From JANNSO01 sp964485395 (GTDB lineage: Bacteria > Spirochaetota > Spirochaetia > Treponematales > UBA12059): DNA of 64,000 bases. Both the position numbers and the translations under genes were made by a program. The stretch is taken from contig CAZAJF010000021.1 of NCBI GenBank assembly GCA_964485395.1, forward strand, positions 13,119 through 77,118, in the 5' to 3' direction. Below, one piece after another: positions 36,390 to 45,055 of this stretch. The first letter of the stretch is position 1, and every line of letters starts with the position of its first letter. Below the pieces are notes generated by a model that was given only the letters and a program-made list of their open reading frames with translations, ran no database searches and had not been told where the DNA came from.

Positions 36390-36485
36390 ATTGCCGAAAT
36401 CTGGTGAACCCCGTAGATACCACACACAGCACTCGTGTAGACTTTCGTTTCAACCTTTGATCAGCAACGGCAACGCCGTTTCAAA

Positions 36486-36514
36486 ATTATCATTCCGAAC
36501 TTCCGATCTGTCAA
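36486..36514 (-). promoter_or_regulatory. Promoter of the TAXI-TRAP operon
   Basis: Minus strand TTGACA (36509-36514), 17-base spacer, GATAAT (36486-36491), an almost perfect sigma-70 promoter. It overlaps the last codons of the upstream rarD-like gene and gives a leader of about 130 bases. Confidence 0.82.
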
Positions 36515-37410
36515 GTTTTCTTTGCGTTCTTCCTCGTGACTATGAAAACAATCAGCGCTAAAAAAACGCAAACAAAAGATACCGTTTTTATTCCGCCCAG
36601 TTTCTCGCCAAACACGAATACCCCGAGGATTAATTGCAGGGTCGGCGAGATATACTGCAGGAAACCCATGCGCGACAGACGCAGGCGCTTGACGCCCGCG
36701 GAAAACAGCAGCAGGGGCGTAGCGGTTATAATTCCCGAAAGGCCCAGCAGAATGGATTCCGCCGTGCTTCCCTGGAGAAATGCGCCTCTGCCCGCTTTAT
36801 GCTCCATATACAGAAAAACCAATGCAAATGGGGTAACCATGGCCGTTTCAGCCATCAAGCCTACGATAGAATCGAGCCCGAGCATTTTCTTGGATAGGCT
36901 GTACAAGGCAAAACTGAAAGCCAGCGACAGCGCAACCCAAGGAAAGGCTCCGTACGCCACGGATAATATGATAATCCCCGCAGCGGCGATTCCCGAGGCG
37001 AGCCGTATGCCATTATCTATTTTTTCCTTGAGGATGACGACGCCGAGCAGTACGGAAACCAGGGGATTCAGATAGTAGCCAAGGCTGGTCTCGAGGATCC
37101 TGCCGTCATTTACTGCCCAGATGTATAAACCCCAGTTCAGCGTAATAAGGACGCTCGAAATGCCCACGCCCAGAAGTTTCTTTGGGGATTTCAGCAAGGC
37201 CGCCAACAGGCCGGCTTTTTTCGAGACAATGATTATCAACAGGGTAAAGATAAACGCCCAGACTATGCGATGAGCCAGTATTTGGAAAGCGGCCACTGCA
37301 CCCAACTGACGCCAATACAAAGGTAGCAGCCCCCAGAGAACATAGGCAGAAACGCCGAGAATCACTCCGGTCATCTCTTGGTTTTTATCAATTTCGTTTT
37401 TTATTTCCAT
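36511..37410 (-). CDS. RarD/EamA-family drug-metabolite transporter
   Basis: Ten-helix inner-membrane permease of the drug/metabolite transporter superfamily, RarD branch. The 299 residues begin with a short polar stretch, then GVSAYVLWGLLPLYWRQL (first helix, RarD-like), HRIVWAF, LNWGLYIWAVNDGRILETSL and GYYLNPLVSVLLGV, all typical of RarD. The start at 37410 (GGGGG upstream) was preferred; an open frame runs to 37533 but crosses the terminator of the ribosomal operon. Substrate unknown. Confidence 0.85.
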   Translation of the reverse strand: MEIKNEIDKNQEMTGVILGVSAYVLWGLLPLYWRQLGAVAAFQILAHRIVWAFIFTLLIIIVSKKAGLLAALLKSPKKLLGVGISSVLITLNWGLYIWAVNDGRILETSLGYYLNPLVSVLLGVVILKEKIDNGIRLASGIAAAGIIILSVAYGAFPWVALSLAFSFALYSLSKKMLGLDSIVGLMAETAMVTPFALVFLYMEHKAGRGAFLQGSTAESILLGLSGIITATPLLLFSAGVKRLRLSRMGFLQYISPTLQLILGVFVFGEKLGGIKTVSFVCVFLALIVFIVTRKNAKKT

Positions 37411-37452
37411 GATTTGCCCCCGAACAGGTACCTGCGTATTTTCACGCGGATG

Positions 37453-37485
37453 AAAAAAAAGGATCGCACAAGGCGATCCTTTTTT
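37453..37485 (-). terminator. Terminator of the S10-spc-alpha operon
   Basis: 13-bp stem with GGATCGC core (37455-37467 with 37473-37485), 5-base loop, followed on the minus strand by a T-run. It lies 18 bases past the stop of the 56-aa zinc-ribbon gene and before the rarD-like start. Confidence 0.9.
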
Positions 37486-37502
37486 CTTGCCGTTTCCAGC
37501 CT

Positions 37503-37673
37503 TTATTTCTTGTTGGCGATAGTCGCCTTGCAAATCTTGCAGATTTTCGTTTTCACGCCGTTAATTTCCTGTTCATACAGGAGTTTGGCGCCGGTGTTGT
37601 TGCAGACGGGACAAGTGCCGCGACCATGATTGGCCAGCTCACGAATTCCCTTACCGCGGTGTGCTTTGGACAT
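37503..37673 (-). CDS. 56-residue zinc-ribbon protein at the end of the ribosomal operon
   Basis: A small protein. It starts MSKAHRGKGIRELANHGRG, continues with TCPVCNNTGAKLLYE and ends with KICKICKATIANKK. The CPVC and CKIC pairs make a four-cysteine zinc ribbon like those in zinc-containing ribosomal proteins. GGAGG lies 6 bases before the ATG at 37673; the gene begins 13 bases after rplQ and ends before the operon terminator, so it is co-transcribed with the ribosomal genes. I do not recognise it as any universal ribosomal protein. A ribosome-associated or zinc-storing role is inferred from position, charge and cysteine pattern. Confidence 0.8.
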   Translation of the reverse strand: MSKAHRGKGIRELANHGRGTCPVCNNTGAKLLYEQEINGVKTKICKICKATIANKK

Positions 37674-37686
37674 TGGGTTCCTCCGT

Positions 37687-38238
37687 TTACTTGGCTGTCT
37701 CGGGGGTCTTTTCGGCCTTTGCGGGCTTCTTGACCTTTTTTTCGGCTTTTGCCTTTACGTCTTTCTCGGCTGCTTTTTCTTCTCCGGCTTTTTTCGCCTT
37801 CTTGTCAGCTTTGCCTTCTTCACGTTTGGCTTTTTTGTCAGCCTTGGCGTCTTCTGCCTTGTTTTTCTTGTCCTCGGGGAGTTTGTAATCCACGAGTTCC
37901 AGAATAACCATGCTGGCGGCGTCCTGCTTGCGGAATCCCATCTTCAGGATTCGGGTATAGCCGCCGTTGCGTTCCTTCATGCGAGGAGCGATATCGGTAA
38001 AGAGCTTGGCCAGTACGGCCTCATCCTTTATCTTCTCGTTAACCAGGCGTCTGTTGTGCACGCTGTCTTCTTTGGCGCGGGTAATCATCTTTTCTGCGGT
38101 GCGCCTTACTTCCAAAGCCTTGGACTTGGTCGTAACGATGCGCTCGTGCTTGAAAAGAACCGTCGCCATGTTCCGGAGCATCGCCTTGCGGTGCGCGGTC
38201 ATTTTGTTAAGCTTATTAAAGCCGTTCTTATGATTCAT
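37687..38238 (-). CDS. rplQ: Ribosomal protein L17 with lysine/alanine-rich tail
   Basis: Large-subunit protein near the tunnel exit. The core (about 1-122) is standard: LNKMTAHRKAMLRNMATVLF, TTKSKALEVRR, RMKERNGGYTRILKMGFRKQ. Residues ~123-183 form a low-complexity Lys/Ala/Glu tail that most bacterial L17 proteins lack, making it 183 residues instead of roughly 120-130. It overlaps rpoA by 11 bases. Confidence 0.95.
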   Translation of the reverse strand: MNHKNGFNKLNKMTAHRKAMLRNMATVLFKHERIVTTKSKALEVRRTAEKMITRAKEDSVHNRRLVNEKIKDEAVLAKLFTDIAPRMKERNGGYTRILKMGFRKQDAASMVILELVDYKLPEDKKNKAEDAKADKKAKREEGKADKKAKKAGEEKAAEKDVKAKAEKKVKKPAKAEKTPETAK

Positions 38239-39283
38239 GACTGTCTTCCTTCTGCTTTTCCACCTTGAGGTGGCTCCTGAGCTGGGTATAATCGGTCATA
38301 CCGAGCGACAAGTTCCACTCTACCAGACGGTCTTTTATCTCCTGCAAGGACTTTTTGCCGAAATTGCGCGTTTTCGCGATATCGTCTTCAGTCTTGCGGG
38401 TAAGGTCGCCAATGGTTTTTATATTGGCGTTCTTGAGACAATTCGACGACCGAACGGACAACTCAAGTTCTTCTACCGGTGTTGCCAGTATCTGCCGAAT
38501 CCGATCGTCAAGCTCGTCCGTCTCATCGTCGCCGGCAGTTTCGCTTTCGTCGAAGTTGACGAAAATCGAGAAATGATCCTTTGCGATTTTGGCGGCCTCG
38601 GCTAAGGCGTCTTCCGGTTTGATTGTGCCATCAGTCCAAATTTCCAATACAAGCTTGTCGTAATCCGAGCGCTGCCCCACGCGGGTAGGCTCCACCGAAT
38701 AGCGAGCCTTAACAACCGGCGTGAATATGGCGTCCATGGGTATGGTGCCGACGACGTCGATGTATTTCTCGTTTACTTCGCTCGGGACGTATCCGCGGCC
38801 AAGGTCTATCTGAATTTCCACCTCAAGCTTGATGCCTTCCATAATACTCATGATACGGGTATTCGGGTTGAGCACCTTGAGGTTTTTATCCCTCATGAGG
38901 TCGGCGCCGGTAATTTCCGCCGGTCCGGTGAAATCATAGACATATACGGCCTGCTCTTCGTCCATGGGCAGCTGCACGCGCAGCTGCTTCATGCTGTTGA
39001 GCAATTCGATGGTATCCTCGGCTACGCCGGGAATCGTTTCGAACTCGGAGGCGACCACGTGCTGTACGCCGTCGGCGTCGTGACGCGTAATGCGTACAGC
39101 GGTAATCGCGTAACCTTGTATAGAAGAAAGGAGGATGCGGCGCAGGGTATTTCCGATTGTGGTTCCAAACCCGGGCTCAAAGGGATACGCGAGGAATTTA
39201 CCGTAATCGGACGTGCTTTCGCTCTGTTCGTACGTAATGCCTTTCGGCCTCTTGAATCCCTTAAGCAAGTTCTTTCGCGCCAT
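38228..39283 (-). CDS. rpoA: RNA polymerase alpha subunit
   Basis: Assembles RNA polymerase through its N-terminal domain and contacts UP elements and activators with its C-terminal domain. Both domains are complete in 351 residues: NTD with EPGFGTTIGNTLRRILLSSI and CTD with LELSVRSSNCLKNANIKTIG and FGKKSLQEIKDRL. Start 39283 (AAGGAG five bases upstream) is preferred over GTG at 39289. It sits 9 bases after rpsD and overlaps rplQ. Confidence 0.97.
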   Translation of the reverse strand: MARKNLLKGFKRPKGITYEQSESTSDYGKFLAYPFEPGFGTTIGNTLRRILLSSIQGYAITAVRITRHDADGVQHVVASEFETIPGVAEDTIELLNSMKQLRVQLPMDEEQAVYVYDFTGPAEITGADLMRDKNLKVLNPNTRIMSIMEGIKLEVEIQIDLGRGYVPSEVNEKYIDVVGTIPMDAIFTPVVKARYSVEPTRVGQRSDYDKLVLEIWTDGTIKPEDALAEAAKIAKDHFSIFVNFDESETAGDDETDELDDRIRQILATPVEELELSVRSSNCLKNANIKTIGDLTRKTEDDIAKTRNFGKKSLQEIKDRLVEWNLSLGMTDYTQLRSHLKVEKQKEDSHES

Positions 39284-39292
39284 GACCACTCC

Positions 39293-39928
39293 TTATTTCG
39301 AGTAAAGCTCGACTACAAGCTGCTCACGGATTTCAGCCATGTCGGTGATATCCTGGCGCTGCGGTACGATGTTCAGCTTGCCTTCGCATTTCTCGACATC
39401 GAGTGAGAGCCATGACATTACGCCAGACTTCTGATACTCGCCGAGGGCTCCGAGAAGCACCTTGTTCGTCCTGTAGGCGGGGTGTACGGAGATGATGTCG
39501 CCGGCGCGAACGGTGTACGAAGGGATGTTCACACGCTTGCCATTGACGAAAATATGACCGTGAAGCACTACCTGGCGCGCTTGTGAGCGGCTGGTGGCGA
39601 AACGAAGCCTGAAAGCGATATTGTCGAGGCGGCGCTCAAGCAGGATGAACAGGTTTTCACCGGTCTTTCCGGGCATGCGCAGAGCCTTTTCGAACGTAAG
39701 CTTGAACTGCTTCTCGAGAAGGCCGTAGCTCTTCTTGAGTTTCTGCTTCTCGCGAAGCTGAACAGCATAATCCGTCTGCTTTTTGGCGCGTGTCTTGGGA
39801 TCGCGTCCGGGCAGAGGGCGTTTGCGGTTTATGGGGCACTTGTCGCTTTTGCACTTGTCGCCCTTGAGAAAAAGTCTTTTACTCTCGGTGCGGCAAAGCC
39901 TGCATCGAGGGCCTGTATAACGTGCCAT
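39293..39928 (-). CDS. rpsD: Ribosomal protein S4 (zinc-type N-terminus)
   Basis: Primary 16S rRNA binder that nucleates 30S assembly. The 211 residues have an N-terminal CRLCR ... CKSDKC cysteine set (zinc form of S4), then the S4 RNA-binding region (RLDNIAFRLRFATSRSQARQ, VLHGHIFVNGKRVNIPSY). In other bacteria S4 represses its own operon; no such site was identified here. Confidence 0.96.
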   Translation of the reverse strand: MARYTGPRCRLCRTESKRLFLKGDKCKSDKCPINRKRPLPGRDPKTRAKKQTDYAVQLREKQKLKKSYGLLEKQFKLTFEKALRMPGKTGENLFILLERRLDNIAFRLRFATSRSQARQVVLHGHIFVNGKRVNIPSYTVRAGDIISVHPAYRTNKVLLGALGEYQKSGVMSWLSLDVEKCEGKLNIVPQRQDITDMAEIREQLVVELYSK

Positions 39929-39945
39929 GTATTTCTCTCCCTACC

Positions 39946-40359
39946 TTACATTCTTCGCGCTTTGCGGGGTCGGCAGCCGTTGTGCGGAATGGGCGTCACG
40001 TCGCTGATGCTCTTGATCTTGAGACCAAGCGCGCCGATCTGGCGGATGGCCGATTCACGACCGATGCCCGGACCTTTGACGTACACGTGCACTTCACGGA
40101 GGCCCACATTGAGAGCCTTCGACACTGCCTGCTCCGTAACGGATTGGGCGGCAAACGGTGTGGATTTTTTCGCACCGCGGAATCCTAAGCCCCCCGAGGA
40201 ACCCCAGGAGATCGCGTTGCCGTTCAGGTCGGTAACGGTAATAATCGTATTATTGAAGGTAGCCTGAATAAAAACCTTGCCTTCGTAAACGCTTTTCTTT
40301 TCCTTGCGCTTCTTAGTCTTGGTCTTTGTTGGTGTTGCTGCAGTCTTTTCTTTCGCCAC
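39946..40359 (-). CDS. rpsK: Ribosomal protein S11
   Basis: 30S platform protein. The 137 residues show FIQATFNNTIITVTDLNGN, SSGGLGFRGAKKSTPFAAQ and a C-terminus ending PHNGCRPRKARRM. The first ~20 residues are a Lys/Thr-rich extension. It starts with GTG at 40359. Confidence 0.96.
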   Translation of the reverse strand: MAKEKTAATPTKTKTKKRKEKKSVYEGKVFIQATFNNTIITVTDLNGNAISWGSSGGLGFRGAKKSTPFAAQSVTEQAVSKALNVGLREVHVYVKGPGIGRESAIRQIGALGLKIKSISDVTPIPHNGCRPRKARRM

Positions 40360-40374
40360 GAGTCGAGTCCTCCC

Positions 40375-40743
40375 TTAGGCCTTTTTCTTGTTGGCCACGG
40401 TCTTCTTCTTTCCCTTGCGGGTGCGTGCGTTGGTACGCGTGCGCTGGCCCCGAACGGGAAGACCTCTGCGATGGCGAAGGCCGCGATAACAGCCGATGTC
40501 CATGAGCCTTTTGATATTGAGCGCCGTTTCCGAGCGGAGGCGGCCTTCAACCTTATATTCATTTTCGATCAGCTTGCGGAGCTCGTTGATTTCCTCGTTG
40601 GAAAGGTCATTGATGTTCCTGTAAGGATCGATTTTGACGGTTTCGCAAATTTTGCGGGCGCTCGTGCGGCCAATACCAAAAATATAGGTAAGGGCGATTT
40701 CTACGTGCTTATTGGGGAGATCGACTCCCGCGATACGTGCCAT
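40375..40743 (-). CDS. rpsM: Ribosomal protein S13
   Basis: 30S head protein contacting tRNA and the L5 bridge. The 122 residues include RIAGVDLPNKHVEIALTYIF, the GIGRTSARKI motif and the C-terminal RHRRGLPVRGQRTRTNARTR. Normal length; 13 bases after rpmJ. Confidence 0.96.
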   Translation of the reverse strand: MARIAGVDLPNKHVEIALTYIFGIGRTSARKICETVKIDPYRNINDLSNEEINELRKLIENEYKVEGRLRSETALNIKRLMDIGCYRGLRHRRGLPVRGQRTRTNARTRKGKKKTVANKKKA

Positions 40744-40756
40744 TGACTATTCCCCC

Positions 40757-40870
40757 TTAACCCTGTTTTTGCTTATGCTTGGGATTCTCGCAGATGATGC
40801 GGACAATTCCCTTGCGCTTTATAACCTTGCATTTATCGCAAATGCGTTTAACGCTTGTTCTAACTTTCAT
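40757..40870 (-). CDS. rpmJ: Ribosomal protein L36 (zinc form)
   Basis: A 37-residue large-subunit protein: MKVRTSVKRICDKCKVIKRK then GIVRIICENPKHKQKQG, with the CxxC...C...H zinc ligands of the C+ form. GGAGG lies upstream of the ATG at 40870. The gap to secY (40871-40986) contains a GC-rich hairpin (GGGGAC...GTCCCC), but no gene; adk, map and infA, often found here, are absent. Confidence 0.95.
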   Translation of the reverse strand: MKVRTSVKRICDKCKVIKRKGIVRIICENPKHKQKQG

Positions 40871-40986
40871 TGTCTTTCCTCCATGCCATCCCGAATAGGT
40901 TTTGTACCATATTTAGACACATTTAGTCTACCGCGCCGGGGACAAACAGCCGCGCCGTCCCCGACTGGTATACTACGCGAACCTTT

Positions 40987-42306
40987 TTACAGGTTGCGTG
41001 ATTTAATGTGACCGCGCTTGGTCAGTCCATCGTGATGATGCATCTTGAGCTGAGCCTCTACCTGCGACATCGTATCCAGATCCACACCCACCAAAATGAG
41101 CAATGAAGTACCGCCTAAGAGGTACGAAAGCTCACTCGGAAAGTTGAACATTCGCTGAACGAGTGTTGGAATAAGGGCGATGACGGCGAGATACAGGGCG
41201 CCCGGCAATACGATCCTGTTCAATATCCTGGTAAGGTACTCTTCCATTTTTTCGGAGCGTATACCCGGTATCGAACCACCATTTTCCCGAATATTCTTGC
41301 TTATTTCCTGCGGATTAAGAGAAACCTGCGTATAGAAATAGGCGAAGAATATGATGAACAAAATATACAGTACGGTGTACCACGCGCCTTCCGGTCTCAG
41401 GAAGTGCGCGATATCGCGCAACCACTTGGCATTGGTGCCCAAGCCCTGCGCTATCTGAAGCGGAAAAGTAAGCAAGCTCGAGGCGAAAATCACGGGGATA
41501 ACGCCGGAGGGATTGATCTTGAACGGGATATACGTGCTCTGGCCACCGTACATTTTCCTGCCCACGACCCGCTTGGCATAATTAACCGGAATCTTGCGCT
41601 GGCCGCGCTGCTCATAGATAACGAGAGCGACGACGACCACGAACATAAGAATTACGATGATCGCGAAAACCGGATTGATTTCACCGGCGGTGATCTTCGT
41701 GTATAAAGCGTAGAGAGCGTTGGGGAGCCTCGCGACGATACCGGCGAAAATGATGATTGAAACACCATTGCCGATTCCGCGCTTGGTAATCTGCTCGCCT
41801 ATCCATACAAGGAAGAGCGAACCTGCGGTAACCGTAACGACCGCCAGGATCGTATACAGAGTATCGCTGATCATGAGCGCGTCAGGGATGCTCTTGGCAT
41901 AGCTGACCATGGCCAAGCTCTGCACCACGCAAACCACAACCGTAGCCAAACGAGTCCACAGCGCGATCTTTTTGCGTCCGCCTTCTTCTTCGGCTACCTT
42001 TTTGAGGGCCGGGAAAACGACGAGGAGCAACTGCATGATAATCTGTGTTGAAATGTACGGCATGACACCGAGCATGAACAACGCAAAATTCTTAAAGGCA
42101 CCACCGGCAAAAAAGTCGAGGTAATCGGTAATTCCGCCTGCGCCTGAATTAGCCTTGTCGAAATACGCAGCGAGTGCACTGGCATTGATACCCGGAATCG
42201 GAATGAAGGTTCCGATCCGGAATATTACAAGCCAGGTAATCGTATAGACGATGCGCTCGCGCAGTTCTTTTATGCGGAACACATCTACTAACGCATTGCC
42301 AGCCAT
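40987..42306 (-). CDS. secY: Preprotein translocase subunit SecY
   Basis: Channel of the Sec translocon in the inner membrane. The 439 residues contain ten predicted helices and family landmarks: FRIGTFIPIPGIN in helix 1, the plug region, MPYISTQIIMQLL, ITKRGIGNGVSIIIFAGIVA and GGSIPGIRSEKMEEYLTRIL near the C-terminus. It follows rplO by 31 bases, as in most spc operons. Confidence 0.97.
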   Translation of the reverse strand: MAGNALVDVFRIKELRERIVYTITWLVIFRIGTFIPIPGINASALAAYFDKANSGAGGITDYLDFFAGGAFKNFALFMLGVMPYISTQIIMQLLLVVFPALKKVAEEEGGRKKIALWTRLATVVVCVVQSLAMVSYAKSIPDALMISDTLYTILAVVTVTAGSLFLVWIGEQITKRGIGNGVSIIIFAGIVARLPNALYALYTKITAGEINPVFAIIVILMFVVVVALVIYEQRGQRKIPVNYAKRVVGRKMYGGQSTYIPFKINPSGVIPVIFASSLLTFPLQIAQGLGTNAKWLRDIAHFLRPEGAWYTVLYILFIIFFAYFYTQVSLNPQEISKNIRENGGSIPGIRSEKMEEYLTRILNRIVLPGALYLAVIALIPTLVQRMFNFPSELSYLLGGTSLLILVGVDLDTMSQVEAQLKMHHHDGLTKRGHIKSRNL

Positions 42307-42337
42307 AGAAGCCTACCTTATTTCTTGGGTTCGCCCG

Positions 42338-42787
42338 TTAGGGCGTCTCGACCTTGCCGCCGGCCTTCTCGATCTTGGCCTTGGCGGAGGCTGAAACTTT
42401 ATCCACGACGAAGGTAAGAACTTTGGTAAGCTCGCCTTTGCCGAGAATCTTTACGGGCAGATCGGCCTTGCGGACGAGACCCTTGATGAGGAGGTTTTCC
42501 GCGTCCACCGTATCGCCAGCCGCAAAACGCGTTTCCACGTCGAGCAGGTTGACAATCTGGAAGTTCACGGCGAACTGCTTGTTGTTGAATCCTCGGTGCG
42601 CGATCCTGCGGTACAAAGGCATCTGACCGCCTTCGAAACCGGCATAGGGGCTACCGCCGCCAGAGCGCGACTGCTGTCCCTTGTTACCCTTACCGGCGGT
42701 ACCGCCAAGGCCTGAGCCCTGGCCGCGGCCGACGATTCGCTTGCGGTGCGTTGCACCGGCGGGCGGATGAAGATCAAAATCGGACAT
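42338..42787 (-). CDS. rplO: Ribosomal protein L15
   Basis: Late-assembly 50S protein. The 149 residues have the glycine-rich N-terminus (RIVGRGQGSGLGGTAGKGNK, then FEGGQMPLYRRIAHRGFNN) and a normal C-terminal domain. Its ATG overlaps the rpmD stop by one base. Confidence 0.96.
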   Translation of the reverse strand: MSDFDLHPPAGATHRKRIVGRGQGSGLGGTAGKGNKGQQSRSGGGSPYAGFEGGQMPLYRRIAHRGFNNKQFAVNFQIVNLLDVETRFAAGDTVDAENLLIKGLVRKADLPVKILGKGELTKVLTFVVDKVSASAKAKIEKAGGKVETP

Positions 42788-42990
42788 TATTTCTTCTCCT
42801 TGCGCTCGACGTAGGGGCGAACCTCTACGAGGTGGGCAACGATCTTGATCATGCCCAGAACGACCGGAGTGGCTTCGCGTACCGTCTTGGAGCTTATTTT
42901 CTTAAGCCCGAGGCAGCGTACGGTGGCCCTCTGGTTCGGCTTGGTGCCGATGGTGCTCTTTACGAGCTGGATCTCAATTTTATCGGCCAT
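42787..42990 (-). CDS. rpmD: Ribosomal protein L30
   Basis: Small 50S protein of 67 residues from the start MADKIEIQLVKSTIGTKPNQ at 42990; in-frame ATG codons at 42996 and 43005 would overlap the rpsE end and are less likely. It has the normal position between rpsE and rplO. Confidence 0.93.
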   Translation of the reverse strand: MADKIEIQLVKSTIGTKPNQRATVRCLGLKKISSKTVREATPVVLGMIKIVAHLVEVRPYVERKEKK

Positions 42991-42995
42991 AATCA

Positions 42996-43505
42996 TTAAC
43001 CCCACATATCCTTGATTGCCTTGCCGCGGTGGTGAGCCACCTTGCGGGCATCGGTAATCTGGCTCATAGCGTTAAAAACGGCGCGGATAACGTTTACCGC
43101 CGTCCGGCTGCCAACGCTCTTGGCGAGGATGTCGGTGATGCCACCGGCCTCCATGATCGCGCGTACCGCGCCGCCGGCTATGATGCCGGAACCCGGACAC
43201 GCCGGCTTCATGATTACGCGAGAAGCCTTGAAATTACCCACGATATCGTGGGGTATGGTTCCGTTCTTCACGGGAAGCTTGACCATCGCGCGCTTCGCTT
43301 TTTCGGTACTCTTGCGAATCGCCTCGGTAACGTCATTAGCCTTACCGAATCCGAAGCCTACGTTGCCGGTTCTGTCGCCGACGACCGTAAGCGCGGAGAA
43401 GGAAAACCTGCGACCGCCCTTAACGACCTTAGCGGTACGGTTCAGATCTACGAGCTTCTCGATGTAGGCGTCGCGGGACCTGTCGTCCCTATCTCTTCTC
43501 TCCAC
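42996..43505 (-). CDS. rpsE: Ribosomal protein S5
   Basis: 30S protein important for decoding accuracy. The 169 residues show VVKGGRRFSFSALTVVGD, GNVGFGFGKANDVTEAIRKS and GSGIIAGGAVRAIMEAGGI. The N-terminus is charged (MERRDRDDRSRD). It starts with GTG at 43505. Confidence 0.96.
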   Translation of the reverse strand: MERRDRDDRSRDAYIEKLVDLNRTAKVVKGGRRFSFSALTVVGDRTGNVGFGFGKANDVTEAIRKSTEKAKRAMVKLPVKNGTIPHDIVGNFKASRVIMKPACPGSGIIAGGAVRAIMEAGGITDILAKSVGSRTAVNVIRAVFNAMSQITDARKVAHHRGKAIKDMWG

Positions 43506-43514
43506 GAGTTCCCC

Positions 43515-43880
43515 CTAGAATATGATCCCGGCTTTGCGGGTTCCGTCGGCGATGGCCTTGATGATACCATGGTATTTGTAACCATTGCGGTCAAAAACCA
43601 CTGTGCCAATGTTCTTTTCCTTGAGACGGGCTCCTACGAGCTCGCCCAGCTTGGCTCCGCCTTCGACGGTGGCCTTGGTTCCCTTGAGCGCCTCTTCCAG
43701 TGTGCTGCCGGATACGAGGGTTACACCCGCCGCATCGTCGATTACCTGGACATAGAGATAGCGGTTTGACCGGAATACGGTCATGCGCGGTCGCTCCGGG
43801 CTTCCTTCTATAGATTTCCGAACGTGCACTTTACGCGCTGAACGTCGGCGGATTTTCTCCGAAGATTCTTTCAAGCTCAT
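43515..43880 (-). CDS. rplR: Ribosomal protein L18
   Basis: 5S rRNA-binding protein of 121 residues: GSPERPRMTVFRSNRYLYVQ, GSTLEEALKGTKATVEGG and the C-terminal DRNGYKYHGIIKAIADGTRK are typical. Normal length and position between rplF and rpsE. Confidence 0.96.
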   Translation of the reverse strand: MSLKESSEKIRRRSARKVHVRKSIEGSPERPRMTVFRSNRYLYVQVIDDAAGVTLVSGSTLEEALKGTKATVEGGAKLGELVGARLKEKNIGTVVFDRNGYKYHGIIKAIADGTRKAGIIF

Positions 43881-43890
43881 GAATCCGTCC

Positions 43891-44433
43891 TTACTTTACG
43901 CCGGTCTTGCCGACCTTCTTGCGAATGGTCTCATCATCATAGCGGATTCCCTTGCCCTTGTAAGGCTCAGGTTTGCGCAAGCCACGTATCTCGCTGGCAA
44001 ATTTGCCCACGAGTTGTTTGTCTACACCAGACACAACAAGTTTCTGTCCTGTTTCGGCCACGACGGCCAGGCCGTCGGGGATTCCCACGTATACGTCGGA
44101 GGAAAAACCGAGACTTAAAACCAGCAACTTGCCCTGGACTTCTGCTTTATAACCGACGCCGTTGATCAGAAGGGTTCGTTTGAATCCTTCGGAGACGCCG
44201 ATAACCATATTATTGATAAGATTGCGGTACAGTCCGTGATATGCCTTCGTCTGCTTCGCGTCATTCGCGCGATCCACAGACACTTCTTCGCCTTTCACCG
44301 CAACGGTGATAAAGGAAGAGGTAAGCTCCTGAACGAGCTTGCCTTTCGGGCCTTCCACGTTAACCTTGGTTCCCTGCACGGCAACCTTAACACCTTTCGG
44401 TACGGTAATGGGCTTATAGCCTACTCGAGACAT
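43891..44433 (-). CDS. rplF: Ribosomal protein L6
   Basis: 50S protein near the sarcin-ricin loop, with two similar domains in 180 residues: MSRVGYKPITVPKGVKVAVQ, NVEGPKGKLVQEL and, in the second half, LRKPEPYKGKGIRYDDE. Normal length. Confidence 0.96.
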   Translation of the reverse strand: MSRVGYKPITVPKGVKVAVQGTKVNVEGPKGKLVQELTSSFITVAVKGEEVSVDRANDAKQTKAYHGLYRNLINNMVIGVSEGFKRTLLINGVGYKAEVQGKLLVLSLGFSSDVYVGIPDGLAVVAETGQKLVVSGVDKQLVGKFASEIRGLRKPEPYKGKGIRYDDETIRKKVGKTGVK

Positions 44434-44448
44434 GGCGGTTCCCCTTTA

Positions 44449-44847
44449 TTACCAGACGGTGCAGATAAGCTCGCCGCCGACTTTTTTCTCGGTGGCTTTA
44501 CGACCTGTCGTAACACCCTCGGATGTCGACACGATAACGGTACCATAGCCGTTGTGCACGCGCGGCAGGAGTTTATATCCTGTGTAGACGCGGCGTCCGG
44601 GCTTTGAAACCTTCTCGATACCGTGAAGGATCGGATCGTTAGCTTCATCGTATTTGAGGAAGACCCGGATGAAATTCTGTCCATCCTGGATGATCTTCTT
44701 GAAGTTCTTTATGTAACCTTCGGTTTTCAAGATCTTGACGATCTCGAGCTTGAGCCTCGACGTGGAAATATCCACTTTTTCGTGTCGCGCCATGCTCGCG
44801 TTGCGAACCTTGGTCAGCATGTCGGAGATGGGATCTGAAACGCTCAT
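44449..44847 (-). CDS. rpsH: Ribosomal protein S8
   Basis: 16S rRNA-binding protein, and in E. coli the translational repressor of the spc operon. The 132 residues contain DPISDMLTKVRNASMARHEK, SKPGRRVYTGYKLLPRVHNG and GTVIVSTSEGVTTGRKA. No S8-binding site in the mRNA was identified here. Confidence 0.96.
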   Translation of the reverse strand: MSVSDPISDMLTKVRNASMARHEKVDISTSRLKLEIVKILKTEGYIKNFKKIIQDGQNFIRVFLKYDEANDPILHGIEKVSKPGRRVYTGYKLLPRVHNGYGTVIVSTSEGVTTGRKATEKKVGGELICTVW

Positions 44848-44857
44848 ACCATTCCTC

Positions 44858-45043
44858 CTACCAGCTTGATTTCGTTACACCCGGGAGAAGGCCATTGCTG
44901 GCGAGCTTCCGGAAGCAAATTCTGCACATGTCGAACTTGCGCAGGTAACCACGAGGTCGTCCGCAGATCTTGCAGCGATTCACGTGCCTTGTTGAATACT
45001 TGGGCTTTTCAAGGGCCTTCAGTATCATAGCTTTTCTGGCCAT
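44858..45043 (-). CDS. rpsN: Ribosomal protein S14, zinc type
   Basis: Short (61 residues) C+ form of S14 with two CxxC pairs (RCKICGRPRG and MCRICFRKLA). This short zinc-binding type is usual in spirochaetes and Gram-positives, unlike the ~100-residue E. coli type. Confidence 0.96.
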   Translation of the reverse strand: MARKAMILKALEKPKYSTRHVNRCKICGRPRGYLRKFDMCRICFRKLASNGLLPGVTKSSW

Positions 45044-45055
45044 TCTATTCCTCTC

